From positions 1,763 through 8,277 of the forward strand of contig DNGT01000309.1 in NCBI GenBank assembly GCA_003486165.1: a stretch of 6,515 nt of DNA, given 5' to 3'. The translations under genes were made by a program, and so were the position numbers. Positions 1 through 5,856 of the stretch are shown piece by piece (positions within the stretch are counted from its first letter, which is position 1; each line of letters opens with the position of its first letter). Origin of the DNA: Desulfobacteraceae bacterium. Lineage in GTDB: Bacteria > Desulfobacterota > Desulfobacteria > Desulfobacterales > UBA11574. The notes beneath the pieces are model-generated. The model worked only from the letters and a program-made list of their open reading frames with translations, ran no database searches and had not been told where the DNA came from.

Positions 1-374
1 CTTTTGGAAGAAATTAGTTCATGGATTGCTTTGTCAAGTTCAGAAAGTTCAAATGGTTTTGACAATACCTTGTCGGCTTGGGATTCTGTAGCAAACGCTT
101 CGGGATATTCCCCCCATCCAGTTATTGCGATAACGGGTGTGTCAGGGAATTTTTTCTTAATTATTGAAATAAGGCTTATTCCACTTATTTGTGGCATAAC
201 GATATCTGTTATGACCAGGTCAAATCCTTGTTGATCATTTTCAAATAATTTCAGTCCTTCCAAACCATCAGAAGCTGAAGTGACATCGTACTTTTTATCA
301 TTAAGAAAGTAGCAAAGCTTGCCCAGAATATGCTCGTCGTCGTCAATTATAAGTAATTTTAGTGACTGGCCCAT
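1..374 (-). CDS. Response regulator receiver-domain protein (3' end outside the window)
   Basis: The minus strand reads 124 codons from an ATG at 374-372 to the window edge without a stop, so the C-terminus is missing. The whole visible protein is a CheY-like receiver domain. It has the acidic cluster D11-D12-D13 after a beta strand (KLLIIDDDE), phosphoacceptor D57 in VITDIVMP, the conserved T85 in AITGW, and K106 in the LSKPFE motif. A receiver is about 120 residues, so this is either a single-domain regulator about to end or the start of a longer one; the sequence cannot decide. It lies downstream of, and on the same strand as, the hybrid kinase at 1281-3554, but 0.9 kb away and behind its own sigma-54-type promoter, so it is probably a separate unit. 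It may accept phosphate from that kinase (inference). No good Shine-Dalgarno precedes the ATG; a short ORF ending 5 nt upstream could allow translational coupling. Confidence 0.93.
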   Translation of the reverse strand, partial: MGQSLKLLIIDDDEHILGKLCYFLNDKKYDVTSASDGLEGLKLFENDQQGFDLVITDIVMPQISGISLISIIKKKFPDTPVIAITGWGEYPEAFATESQADKVLSKPFELSELDKAIHELISSK

Positions 375-379
375 TCTAT

Positions 380-454
380 TTAATTTTCGGATTTGTAGAA
401 TTTAAGTTTAACCATGGTATTCAAAAAAATCTCTATCGGTAGGGTAAATTTCAT
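380..454 (-). CDS. Possible 24-codon upstream ORF before the receiver gene
   Basis: An ATG at 454-452 opens 24 codons (MKFTLPIEIF...YKSEN) closed by TAA at 382-380, 5 nt before the ATG of the receiver gene. A weak GAGAG lies just upstream. It sits inside the leader predicted from the sigma-54 promoter at 514-529. It matches no family I recognise. The close spacing would allow translational coupling, which would help explain the poor ribosome site of the next gene. It may equally be chance in AT-rich DNA. Confidence 0.25.
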   Translation of the reverse strand: MKFTLPIEIFLNTMVKLKFYKSEN

Positions 455-490
455 ATTCTCTCATAATTAGAAACCGAAGAAATCGCAATA

Positions 491-505
491 TGCCACATTG
501 TGTCA
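491..505. promoter_or_regulatory. 15-bp near-palindrome at the predicted transcription start
   Basis: TGCCACATTGTGTCA is a 6-3-6 dyad with one mismatched pair. It falls on the region where transcription from the sigma-54 element at 514-529 should begin (about 503). It could be an operator for a repressor. No known site is recognised. Confidence 0.3.
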
Positions 506-513
506 TTCATAAC

Positions 514-529
514 AGCAATAAGTATGCCA
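514..529 (-). promoter_or_regulatory. Sigma-54 (-24/-12) promoter for the receiver gene
   Basis: Read on the minus strand: TGGCATACTTATTGCT. Compared with the established consensus TGGCAC-RNNNN-TTGCW, only the C of the first block differs, and the GG and GC are 10 nt apart as required. Transcription would start near 503, giving a leader of about 130 nt that contains the small upstream ORF. A sigma-54 promoter needs an enhancer-binding activator; a candidate site lies at 595-611. Confidence 0.7.
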
Positions 530-1051
530 TTTTTATAACTGTTTGATTAATTAAAGAATTAGTAAATAGAGGAATTATTTTCAGCCTAAACTTTGTATGA
601 AATATCCTTCAGGCAGATAGGTATAGAGAGGTCTTTTTATCAATATAATCTAAACATATCAGATAATTTGTTGGGCTTGGTCGCGTGTTTGAGATTTAAG
701 ACATGCCATTTAACTTCCTTTAGAGTATAAGGAAATCTTTATTTGTCACCCGGAAAGGATTACCGGAAATTTATAATTAATGGGATAATGAAGTAGCTCA
801 GGACATAGAAGGTTTTTTAGCCAAAAATATCAATGGACTGATTTTTTCAGACATCCATTCCGTATCTCAGATTTGGCATTGGTTGTGATCTATTAAGATT
901 ACCTCAGGAATTTCAGACTTGCCAAAAACACAACCTGCAGTCGATTCTTGCTTATTACAGATACCTTACCAGTATCTGGGCTCTAATATTGTTTAACAAG
1001 CGTTGTGATATCTGTAAAGATTTTAGAATTGAGATTACTGTGATACATTGC
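530..1051. other. AT-rich stretch without a recognisable gene
   Basis: All six frames are closed by frequent stops. Beyond the motif at 595-611, I see a perfect 7-bp hairpin at 958-978 (CAGATAC / GTATCTG, 7-nt loop, no T-tract) and a weaker AT-rich one at 715-734 (TTCCTT / AAGGAA). A plus-strand reading at 784-888 looks protein-like for about 35 codons but has no start. This may be decayed coding DNA or upstream control DNA of the receiver gene. Confidence 0.5.
595..611. promoter_or_regulatory. Candidate activator-binding site (copy 1)
   Basis: GTATGAAATATCCTTCA contains a dyad, TGAA-N6-TTCA. It lies about 67-83 bp upstream of the -24 GG of the sigma-54 promoter at 514-529, a normal enhancer distance. 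It matches 15 of 17 bases of the sequence at 4215-4231, which lies similarly upstream of another sigma-54 promoter. The function is inferred from this pairing. Confidence 0.45.
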
Positions 1052-1159
1052 GAGATTGTCGAAAAAGTCAAAAAAGGGCAATTTAAGCATTTTTACATGT
1101 AATGAAATCAAATGGTTACGAACCTCAAAATCACAAATTTAGGGTTTTTCGACAGTCTC
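1052..1159. mobile_element. 108-bp MITE-like element with terminal inverted repeats
   Basis: The left end (1052-1066, GAGATTGTCGAAAAA) and the right end (1145-1159, read in reverse GAGACTGTCGAAAAA) match at 14 of 15 positions. The interior is about 78 bp of non-coding AT-rich DNA. The trinucleotide TGC abuts both ends (1049-1051 and 1160-1162), which may be a target duplication. Ends of the type GACTGTCGAAAAA resemble termini of DDE-transposase insertion sequences, from memory. There is no transposase inside, so movement would depend on one elsewhere. A simple long hairpin is the alternative. Confidence 0.55.
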
Positions 1160-1280
1160 TGCATCTATCTCAAATTTTGAAGTGATTATTTGCCGAAATC
1201 GATACCATTCACGGTAAGGTTGTGTGGGTATGTTGAATTTTAATTTAAATTAATGGTTTCAGGAGAAAATTTGAGATTTG

Positions 1281-3554
1281 TTATTTTTTCAACTCATCCC
1301 TAACAGATAATCCTATTTTTTCCAATGTATACGGTTTTTTTACATATGCTCCAGCACCAAGTCTTTGAGCCTCTTTTACGCGATCTGTCTCAGAAAACCC
1401 ACTTGCAATGATCGCTTTTTGCTGTGGATGCAATTTGATAATTTTCTTATATGTGTCAAGGCCATCCATGCCTGGATCCATAACCATATCAAGTACGATT
1501 AAATCTACGGTGTGTTCTTTTAGATATTCAACTGCTTCTTCACCGCTTGAAACAGCATGGGCTGAGTAACCCAATGTAGTCAACATAGTAAGTGCTAACT
1601 CTATTTGCTCTTTTACATCATCTACCACTAAAATTGACTCTCCCTTGCCCATATAGTCTTCAACAGGTAATATGCCTTCCTTTTTGGCCATTTTTTCTCG
1701 GCTTGCAGGAAAATAAAGTGTGAATGTGCTTCCTTTTCCTTCTGTGCTTTGAACATCAATATATCCTTTGTGGTCTTTTACTGTGCTCCATACAACCGCC
1801 GTGCCTAATCCTGTTCCGCTTCTTCCCATCACCTTTTTCGTATAAAAAGGCTCAAATATCCGCTCTAAATCTTTTTTAGAAATCCCGATACCGGTATCAG
1901 AAACCATAAGGGTAATATACTCACCTTCCTCTACACTGTCATAACCGTTTATGGGTTTGTCAATGTATCGATTTTCTGCGGATATGAGAATCTTTCCCCC
2001 ATCGGGCATGGCCTCTGCTGCATTGGACACTAAATTTTCAACGGTTTTGAACAGATGAACAGAAGAGCCCGAGATGTTTAATAGATCTGATTCAATATTG
2101 GTCTCTATTTCAACCCAAGGATGGTATAGTTTCAACTTTTCATGCTCTGGGCTTTTCAAATATTCAAGAATAATATATTTTAGGTTCACTACCTCCTTAA
2201 AACCCACCCCCCTTCTTGCTAGAGTCAACAGATCCTGCACAACGGCTGCAGCCTTATTCCCCGAGTCTTGTATCCTTAAGATGGACTTTCTTAAGGGACT
2301 GTCTTCCGGGATTTGCATTAACAACAGTTCAGGATAACCAACAATAGCGGAGAGCATATTATTGAGATCATGAGCCACCCCTCCTGCTAAAGTGCCGATG
2401 GCCTCCATCTTCTCGGCTCGCTGGAGTTGTACTTCGAGTTTCCTTTTCTCCTCTTCCTCCCGTTTGCGCTCGGTGATATCACTAAGGATCACAATGTTGC
2501 CGGCAAGTTTGTCCTTCCCATCTATAAAACGAGACGCGCTAATTTGGATGTCTAACAACCTACCGTCTTTTGTCAAACGTCTGGTCTCGAATGACACGGT
2601 CTTTTCGCCCTGAAGCATCCTTTCTATCGCAGCTTTAGTCTCCGGCAAGTTCTCTTGAGGAACAAAATCAATAAGGTTTCCAATAACCTCGTCCCTCGAC
2701 CAACCAAAGGTTTGCTCGAAAGCATGATTAACATAAGAAACTTTTCCTTGGATATCATAAACCACAATTGGATCTGGAGAGGCTTCTAACGACAAGCGAT
2801 GTCGTTCTTCACTCTCCCGCAATGCCGCCTCCGATTGCTTGACCTCAGCCATCATCTTTTGCAGATCCCGGTTGAGGCTTTTAATCTCTTCGAATGATCT
2901 GGCGTTTTTCAGTGCAACCACCAGATTGTTGACGAGGGTGTTCATTAGTTCTTGGTCATCTGCGTTGTATGGTTCGCCGATAAGTTTGGACCCCAGTCCC
3001 AGAAGGCCTTTACAATCCGTATTTAAGTCAAAAATGATAGCACAGATCATTTCGGGCGGAAGAAGGCCGTGGTTTTTGAGATCCGTTTCGCTTTCCAGCG
3101 ACTTCGCTAGATCGGCGGAAAGTAAGATTTCACTACCGCCGGTTCGCAACAATAAGATATCGTCGGCCTGAAATCCTACAGATACAAATCCGTTTATTTC
3201 TTCGGAGGGTACATCCACCGTCAGTATAAATCCTTCGGCCACACCGAAATTGCCCATGGTCATCATCAAAAAATTCTTTAGAATCGTTTCATAATCGACG
3301 CTGCCGAAGATGTCTCTGCTCACATCATAAAGGGTCTTTAAATAATAGACGCGCCGGTCCAGCTCCGTCTGGATGTTTTCCGCCTGAAGGAGGGAAGTTC
3401 TGAGTTGCTCGATTTGCTCCTGAAGGTTCATAATGTGCTTTTGGGTTTCAAAGGTTCCCAGCATGGCATCTGTAGCATTAACATGTAAGTTTAGCATGGT
3501 TTGCTCGATCTCTCCTAAGCGTTCTAATTGGTTATTAAAGCAAAAATCGTGCAA
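1281..3554 (-). CDS. Hybrid sensor histidine kinase (GAF-PAS-HisKA-HATPase-REC)
   Basis: This is a 757-residue soluble kinase with no membrane segment, so it senses cytoplasmic signals. Domains in order are: N-terminal coiled coil (about 37-70), GAF (about 71-218), linking helix, PAS with PAC (about 247-365), HisKA with phospho-histidine H395 (GGVAHDLNN), and HATPase (about 495-617). The HATPase has its N box at N507/N511, the G1 box D553-TGIG, F box IFEPFYTKK (567-574) and G2 box GTGLG (580-584). A C-terminal receiver (639-755) has D645/D646, phosphoacceptor D689 (IVLDMVM), S718 and K740 (VKKPY). All catalytic residues are present. The receiver suggests a phosphorelay or self-regulation; the partner is unknown, with the receiver protein at 1-374 a candidate. 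The first codon is TTG (3554-3552), directly after an in-frame stop and 9 nt from AAGGA. ATG at codon 20 (3497-3495, AGGAGAG upstream) is the alternative. No clear terminator follows. Confidence 0.95.
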   Translation of the reverse strand: MHDFCFNNQLERLGEIEQTMLNLHVNATDAMLGTFETQKHIMNLQEQIEQLRTSLLQAENIQTELDRRVYYLKTLYDVSRDIFGSVDYETILKNFLMMTMGNFGVAEGFILTVDVPSEEINGFVSVGFQADDILLLRTGGSEILLSADLAKSLESETDLKNHGLLPPEMICAIIFDLNTDCKGLLGLGSKLIGEPYNADDQELMNTLVNNLVVALKNARSFEEIKSLNRDLQKMMAEVKQSEAALRESEERHRLSLEASPDPIVVYDIQGKVSYVNHAFEQTFGWSRDEVIGNLIDFVPQENLPETKAAIERMLQGEKTVSFETRRLTKDGRLLDIQISASRFIDGKDKLAGNIVILSDITERKREEEEKRKLEVQLQRAEKMEAIGTLAGGVAHDLNNMLSAIVGYPELLLMQIPEDSPLRKSILRIQDSGNKAAAVVQDLLTLARRGVGFKEVVNLKYIILEYLKSPEHEKLKLYHPWVEIETNIESDLLNISGSSVHLFKTVENLVSNAAEAMPDGGKILISAENRYIDKPINGYDSVEEGEYITLMVSDTGIGISKKDLERIFEPFYTKKVMGRSGTGLGTAVVWSTVKDHKGYIDVQSTEGKGSTFTLYFPASREKMAKKEGILPVEDYMGKGESILVVDDVKEQIELALTMLTTLGYSAHAVSSGEEAVEYLKEHTVDLIVLDMVMDPGMDGLDTYKKIIKLHPQQKAIIASGFSETDRVKEAQRLGAGAYVKKPYTLEKIGLSVRDELKK

Positions 3555-3563
3555 GGTTTAACA

Positions 3564-3568
3564 TCCTT
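3564..3568 (-). promoter_or_regulatory. Ribosome binding site favouring the TTG start of the kinase
   Basis: AAGGA on the minus strand lies 9 nt before TTG at 3554-3552. An in-frame TAA sits one codon before that TTG, so no longer start is possible. This spacing is better than that of the AGGAGAG (12 nt) before the alternative ATG at 3497. Confidence 0.5.
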
Positions 3569-3605
3569 ATTTAATAAAAATGGAATACCTATTAGATATC
3601 AAATA

Positions 3606-3634
3606 GTTAGACCATATTGGAGGGTTTATGCCAA
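3606..3634 (-). promoter_or_regulatory. Candidate sigma-70 promoter of the kinase
   Basis: On the minus strand, TTGGCA (3634-3629, 5 of 6 to consensus) and TCTAAC (3611-3606, 4 of 6) are separated by 17 bp. It would start a transcript about 45 nt before the TTG start codon. It does not fit the sigma-54 pattern because there is no GC at -12. Confidence 0.35.
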
Positions 3635-3651
3635 AATGATTTGACAATAAT

Positions 3652-3667
3652 TGGCAACAATTTTGCT
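3652..3667 (+). promoter_or_regulatory. Sigma-54 (-24/-12) promoter with no evident gene downstream
   Basis: TGGCAACAATTTTGCT keeps TGGCA and TTGCT with the correct 10-nt GG-to-GC spacing; the sixth and seventh bases differ from consensus. It points right, away from the kinase, with an expected start near 3678. No convincing ORF follows for 770 bp, so it may serve a non-coding RNA or a lost gene, or give a very long leader for the PilZ gene at 4451. Confidence 0.55.
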
Positions 3668-3910
3668 TTTTTTTGACAGTTTTTACGATACGTTAGGTTA
3701 TATTAAGAGAAAATACTGTGAAGTTGTAATGGATCGGATAGGAGGTTTGGAACCGATGATCTCATATCGAAATAGTTAAAGGTTTATAAGCCTAATCGAT
3801 TTTGACATATCATACTATTAAATTTATCAAAACCAATAGATATCAAATTGAAACTGTAAATATCAGGGCACCGTTGTTTAAAAGATATCGTTTTCATATC
3901 TCAGGTTCGG

Positions 3911-3949
3911 ACTTGTCAAAACTTCAGATATCTTATCAATATGACAAGT
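3911..3949. repeat. Nested inverted repeat around AGATATCT
   Basis: Arms ACTTGTCA (3911-3918) and TGACAAGT (3942-3949) pair perfectly over 8 bp. The spacer holds the palindrome AGATATCT (3926-3933) almost exactly at the centre. No T-tract follows, so it looks more like an operator or a structured RNA element than a terminator. Confidence 0.35.
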
Positions 3950-4214
3950 TCAAGCATCTCAATTTCTATTACAGATATCCTATTTCTTACAAAAATGCAA
4001 AAATACAAATCCCTGATTAAGAGTTTGCCTTTTTGATATTCGAAAACACAATATTTTTAGAGTTTCAAAAACTTGCGATAAATTTGCAGAAATCACAAGA
4101 TCTTAGATAACGATTATATATCAGAACATCAGATGTATGGAATTCCCTTCGTTTAATATTCATTTGTTCTTAATAGCTTAGGTCTTTGTTCATGTCTATT
4201 CACTATTGTCTACC

Positions 4215-4231
4215 GTATGAAATTGCCTTCA
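4215..4231. promoter_or_regulatory. Candidate activator-binding site (copy 2)
   Basis: GTATGAAATTGCCTTCA, with the dyad TGAA-N6-TTCA, lies about 75-91 bp upstream of the -24 GG of the sigma-54 promoter at 4305-4320. It matches 15 of 17 positions of the motif at 595-611. The role as an enhancer is inferred. Confidence 0.45.
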
Positions 4232-4304
4232 TTTATTCATTTTATATTTAGATGTCCAGATTATATTTACTTAAAAAACAATTGGTTAATATCGTTCATC
4301 TCAT

Positions 4305-4320
4305 CGGCACATTAATTGCA
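4305..4320 (+). promoter_or_regulatory. Sigma-54 (-24/-12) promoter for the first PilZ gene
   Basis: CGGCACATTAATTGCA matches the consensus TGGCAC-RNNNN-TTGCW at every informative position except the first T. GG and GC are correctly 10 nt apart. The expected start is near 4332, giving a leader of about 120 nt before the GTG at 4451. Confidence 0.65.
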
Positions 4321-4450
4321 TTTTTATACAATGGATTGATTAAAAACAAATCTCTTTAACTCCATATATTGTGTTTTATTTATCTTGACATACAATATAT
4401 TTTGTCATAAATAAGTTTAGGATCTTAATTCAATTTATTTTATTCATTGA

Positions 4451-4822
4451 GTGAATATCTTTAGAACAATGCTTTATAAAGTTTTTGCAATAAATGAATC
4501 TGACAGAAGAAAAATGGAAAGATTCGACCTTAAATTGCCGACAAAGCTCTCTTGGAAGGGAAAAGATAATGAACTGAAATCGATCGAACTTATGACCAGC
4601 AATATCTGCGCAGGAGGTGTTTTCTTCAAAACAGGAAAAGCACTTCTTGTAGAAACTATCGTGAAATTAGATATTATTTACCATCTGGACAAGTTTAAGA
4701 GTTCAAAATGGGAAATATCACATATTGAGTTTTCAGGTTCTGTAATCAGAACGGATCAAAAAGGTATGGCGATTTGTTTTGATGAAGGATACAAAATTTC
4801 ACCCTATATGCACAAGGCATAG
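4451..4822 (+). CDS. PilZ-domain protein, putative c-di-GMP effector
   Basis: This is a 123-residue soluble protein consisting almost only of a PilZ domain, the family that binds cyclic di-GMP and passes the signal to motility, biofilm or envelope targets. The RxxxR motif is R20-KME-R24, followed by F25. The second motif reads N51-I-C53-A-G-G56, where the usual (D/N)xSxxG serine is cysteine, so binding may be altered or kept. Beta-rich segments follow (GVFFKT, TIVKLDIIY, SGSVIRT, GMAICF). The start is uncertain: GTG at 4451 follows an in-frame TGA directly, ATG at 4469 is the next choice, and neither has a good Shine-Dalgarno. ATG at 4514 would remove R20 and is unlikely. It is a single gene behind the sigma-54 promoter at 4305-4320, convergent with the regulator remnant at 4855-5333. 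The target protein cannot be inferred. Confidence 0.85.
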   Translation: MNIFRTMLYKVFAINESDRRKMERFDLKLPTKLSWKGKDNELKSIELMTSNICAGGVFFKTGKALLVETIVKLDIIYHLDKFKSSKWEISHIEFSGSVIRTDQKGMAICFDEGYKISPYMHKA

Positions 4823-4847
4823 GTGTATATTTATCTATAAAATTAAT

Positions 4848-4866
4848 AAGCATCTTACAGGTGCTT
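4848..4866 (+). terminator. Weak hairpin after the first PilZ gene
   Basis: AAGCATC and GGTGCTT form a 7-bp stem with one G-U pair and a 5-nt loop, 26 nt after the stop codon. Only TATAA follows rather than a T-run. The sequence also contains the stop codon of the convergent regulator remnant, so a terminator role is only tentative. Confidence 0.25.
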
Positions 4867-5333
4867 TATAACCCACAAAATAGCTTGAAATCGATGGTTA
4901 GCATTTATCTTTTTGTAAATATCTCAGATATGGGATTTGATAAGTGTGGACGCTGATGCTGAGTTCATCCGCAATACCTTTATTACCGTATCCCAATGCT
5001 ACTAAGGTAAGTATTTCCTTTTTTCTCCATGTTGAATTGCCATTTTCCCCCGAAAATGGATTTGCCCCATTGAAAAACGATATCACAACAAATTCAAAGC
5101 ACTGATATTTGCATTTTAATAGCAGAAAGTACAAGTTTCGAATTGATGATTTCAAACGGGAATCGCATTCAGCAATTCAATTGGTTTGTGCAAGCGATAA
5201 AAGGCAGGAATCTACACCTTCAGCGGAAGGGTTGCTCTATCAGACTGACATTGGCGATTAACATCAACTGTCTGCTAGAGCTATTTGGGTTCCACCCCGA
5301 TAGGGTTATGCCACTCAAGTTTGTCCTATTTAG
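4855..5333 (-). pseudogene. Broken LuxR-family regulator, CsgD/VpsT-like
   Basis: The best-preserved part is a LuxR C-terminal helix-turn-helix. In one frame I read WRKKEILTLVALGYGNKGIADELSISVHT (about 5029-4943). A one-base insertion near 4939-4942 then shifts the frame, and the motif continues as KSHI, TGA stop (4926-4924), DIYKKINANHRFQAILWVIKHL, ending at TAA 4857-4855. Further 5', pieces in two other frames resemble the CsgD-type atypical receiver: LMLIANVSLIEQ (5267-5232), AFYRLHKPIELLNAIPV (5205-5155) and FEIINSKLVLSAIKMQI (5156-5106). The CsgD-like N-terminus should be longer than the space before 5360 allows, so the 5' end is also lost. It follows the second PilZ gene on the same strand and was perhaps once its operon partner. 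The HTH identity is firm; the CsgD/VpsT assignment is from memory of the family. Confidence 0.75.
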
Positions 5334-5359
5334 TCAACTCTAATGATTAAAAATTATAA

Positions 5360-5734
5360 TTATAGCGGCCCTGTTGTGTAATTTTCAAGAAACAATTCCA
5401 ATAGTTTCGATTGGATTTTAGAGAGTTTGCCAAAATACAAACCGCATCGGTACGTCATGACACTATGATTTTTGCTGGATATATGTTTTGGAATGTCATA
5501 TACGATCTTGCAATGTACATTGGCAAGATAGAAATTGTTTTTTGAAAGAAAAATATCGACCCGGGAAGAATCACTATTTGAACCGGCTTCAATGTTGTTA
5601 CTTAAATACGAAAAACTCAGCCCTTTTATACTGATATCATTTACTTTCCCTACTATTTCAAATTCACTTCCCAATGCAGCGAACGTATGGTTCTGTACAG
5701 AAAACCGTGGATATTTTCTCTGTTCGATATCCAT
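5360..5734 (-). CDS. PilZ-domain protein, putative c-di-GMP effector
   Basis: A 124-residue stand-alone PilZ domain with both signature motifs intact: R6-KYP-R10 followed by F11, and D33-I-S35-I-K-G38. Binding of cyclic di-GMP is therefore likely. There is no signal peptide or membrane segment. The ATG at 5734-5732 sits right before the RxxxR motif, the usual place in such minimal PilZ proteins; only a weak GTGGA ribosome site lies upstream. A near-consensus sigma-54 promoter (5810-5825) precedes it with a leader of about 65 nt. The decayed LuxR-type gene lies about 27 bp downstream on the same strand. It is only distantly similar to the other PilZ protein at 4451-4822 (shared motifs, different length of loops), so the pair does not look like a recent duplication. 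No GC-rich terminator follows the stop. Confidence 0.88.
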   Translation of the reverse strand: MDIEQRKYPRFSVQNHTFAALGSEFEIVGKVNDISIKGLSFSYLSNNIEAGSNSDSSRVDIFLSKNNFYLANVHCKIVYDIPKHISSKNHSVMTYRCGLYFGKLSKIQSKLLELFLENYTTGPL

Positions 5735-5809
5735 TTTTATCCACTCTTATTTTTATGTAAATTTCGATATTGTATGAAACAGCTTTAAAACAATATAAAA
5801 ATAGAGCTC

Positions 5810-5825
5810 CGCAAAAGATGTGCCA
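5810..5825 (-). promoter_or_regulatory. Sigma-54 (-24/-12) promoter for the second PilZ gene
   Basis: On the minus strand TGGCACATCTTTTGCG matches TGGCAC-RNNNN-TTGCW at all positions except the last, the best sigma-54 element in the window. The expected start is near 5799. An overlapping sigma-70 reading (TTGGCA, 17 bp, TATTTT) is possible but weaker. Confidence 0.75.
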
Positions 5826-5856
5826 AATTTAAAAAAAAAGAAGGAAATTGAGTTTA

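Larger units (their letters stand above)
3679..4304. other. AT-rich stretch without a convincing gene
   Basis: An AGGAGG at 3740-3745 precedes an ATG at 3756 that ends after only 7 codons (MISYRNS). A 72-codon frame from TTG 3802 to 4020 exists but has no ribosome site and a biased I/K/Y/F composition. Four GATATC palindromes at 3839, 3884, 3927 and 3974 are spaced 45, 43 and 47 bp. After 4020 I see only AT-rich DNA up to the motif at 4215-4231. Confidence 0.5.

Noticed and set aside
715..734. TTCCTT/AAGGAA hairpin as a terminator
   Set aside because: Six AT-rich pairs, no T-run, and no gene ends nearby.
784..888. Protein-like reading of about 35 codons (…GLIFSDIHSVSQIWHWL)
   Set aside because: No start codon, a stop directly upstream, no family recognised; may be gene debris but cannot be supported.
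2074..3171. Plus-strand frames inside the kinase gene
   Set aside because: They lie opposite conserved GAF, PAS and HATPase coding sequence and are antisense shadows.
3673..3704. TTGACA followed by TATATT on the plus strand
   Set aside because: The spacer of 20 bp is too long for a normal sigma-70 promoter.
3740..3779. AGGAGG followed by ATG and a 7-codon ORF (MISYRNS)
   Set aside because: Too short to call a gene, and no regulated gene follows that would make it a leader peptide; kept only as part of the orphan-promoter note.
3802..4020. 72-codon plus-strand frame starting with TTG
   Set aside because: No ribosome site, rich in I, K, Y and F as expected of AT-rich non-coding DNA, no recognisable domain; a frame this long is expected by chance at this composition. 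A 15-residue recurrence of Arg-Tyr follows only from the spaced GATATC words.
4385..4411. Sigma-70-like TTGACA with an extended -10 (TGTCATAAA) before the first PilZ gene
   Set aside because: The spacer is only 15 bp and the same bases form a TGACA/TGTCA dyad; the sigma-54 element at 4305 is a much closer consensus match.
4898..5155. Reading 4898-5155 (minus) as an intact 85-residue protein
   Set aside because: The LuxR helix-turn-helix breaks off after SVHT and resumes one base out of frame, so the intact-looking frame is a product of decay.
5143..5343. 66-codon plus-strand frame opposite the LuxR-like remnant
   Set aside because: The minus strand here shows receiver-like fragments of the decayed regulator; the plus frame has no ribosome site or family likeness.
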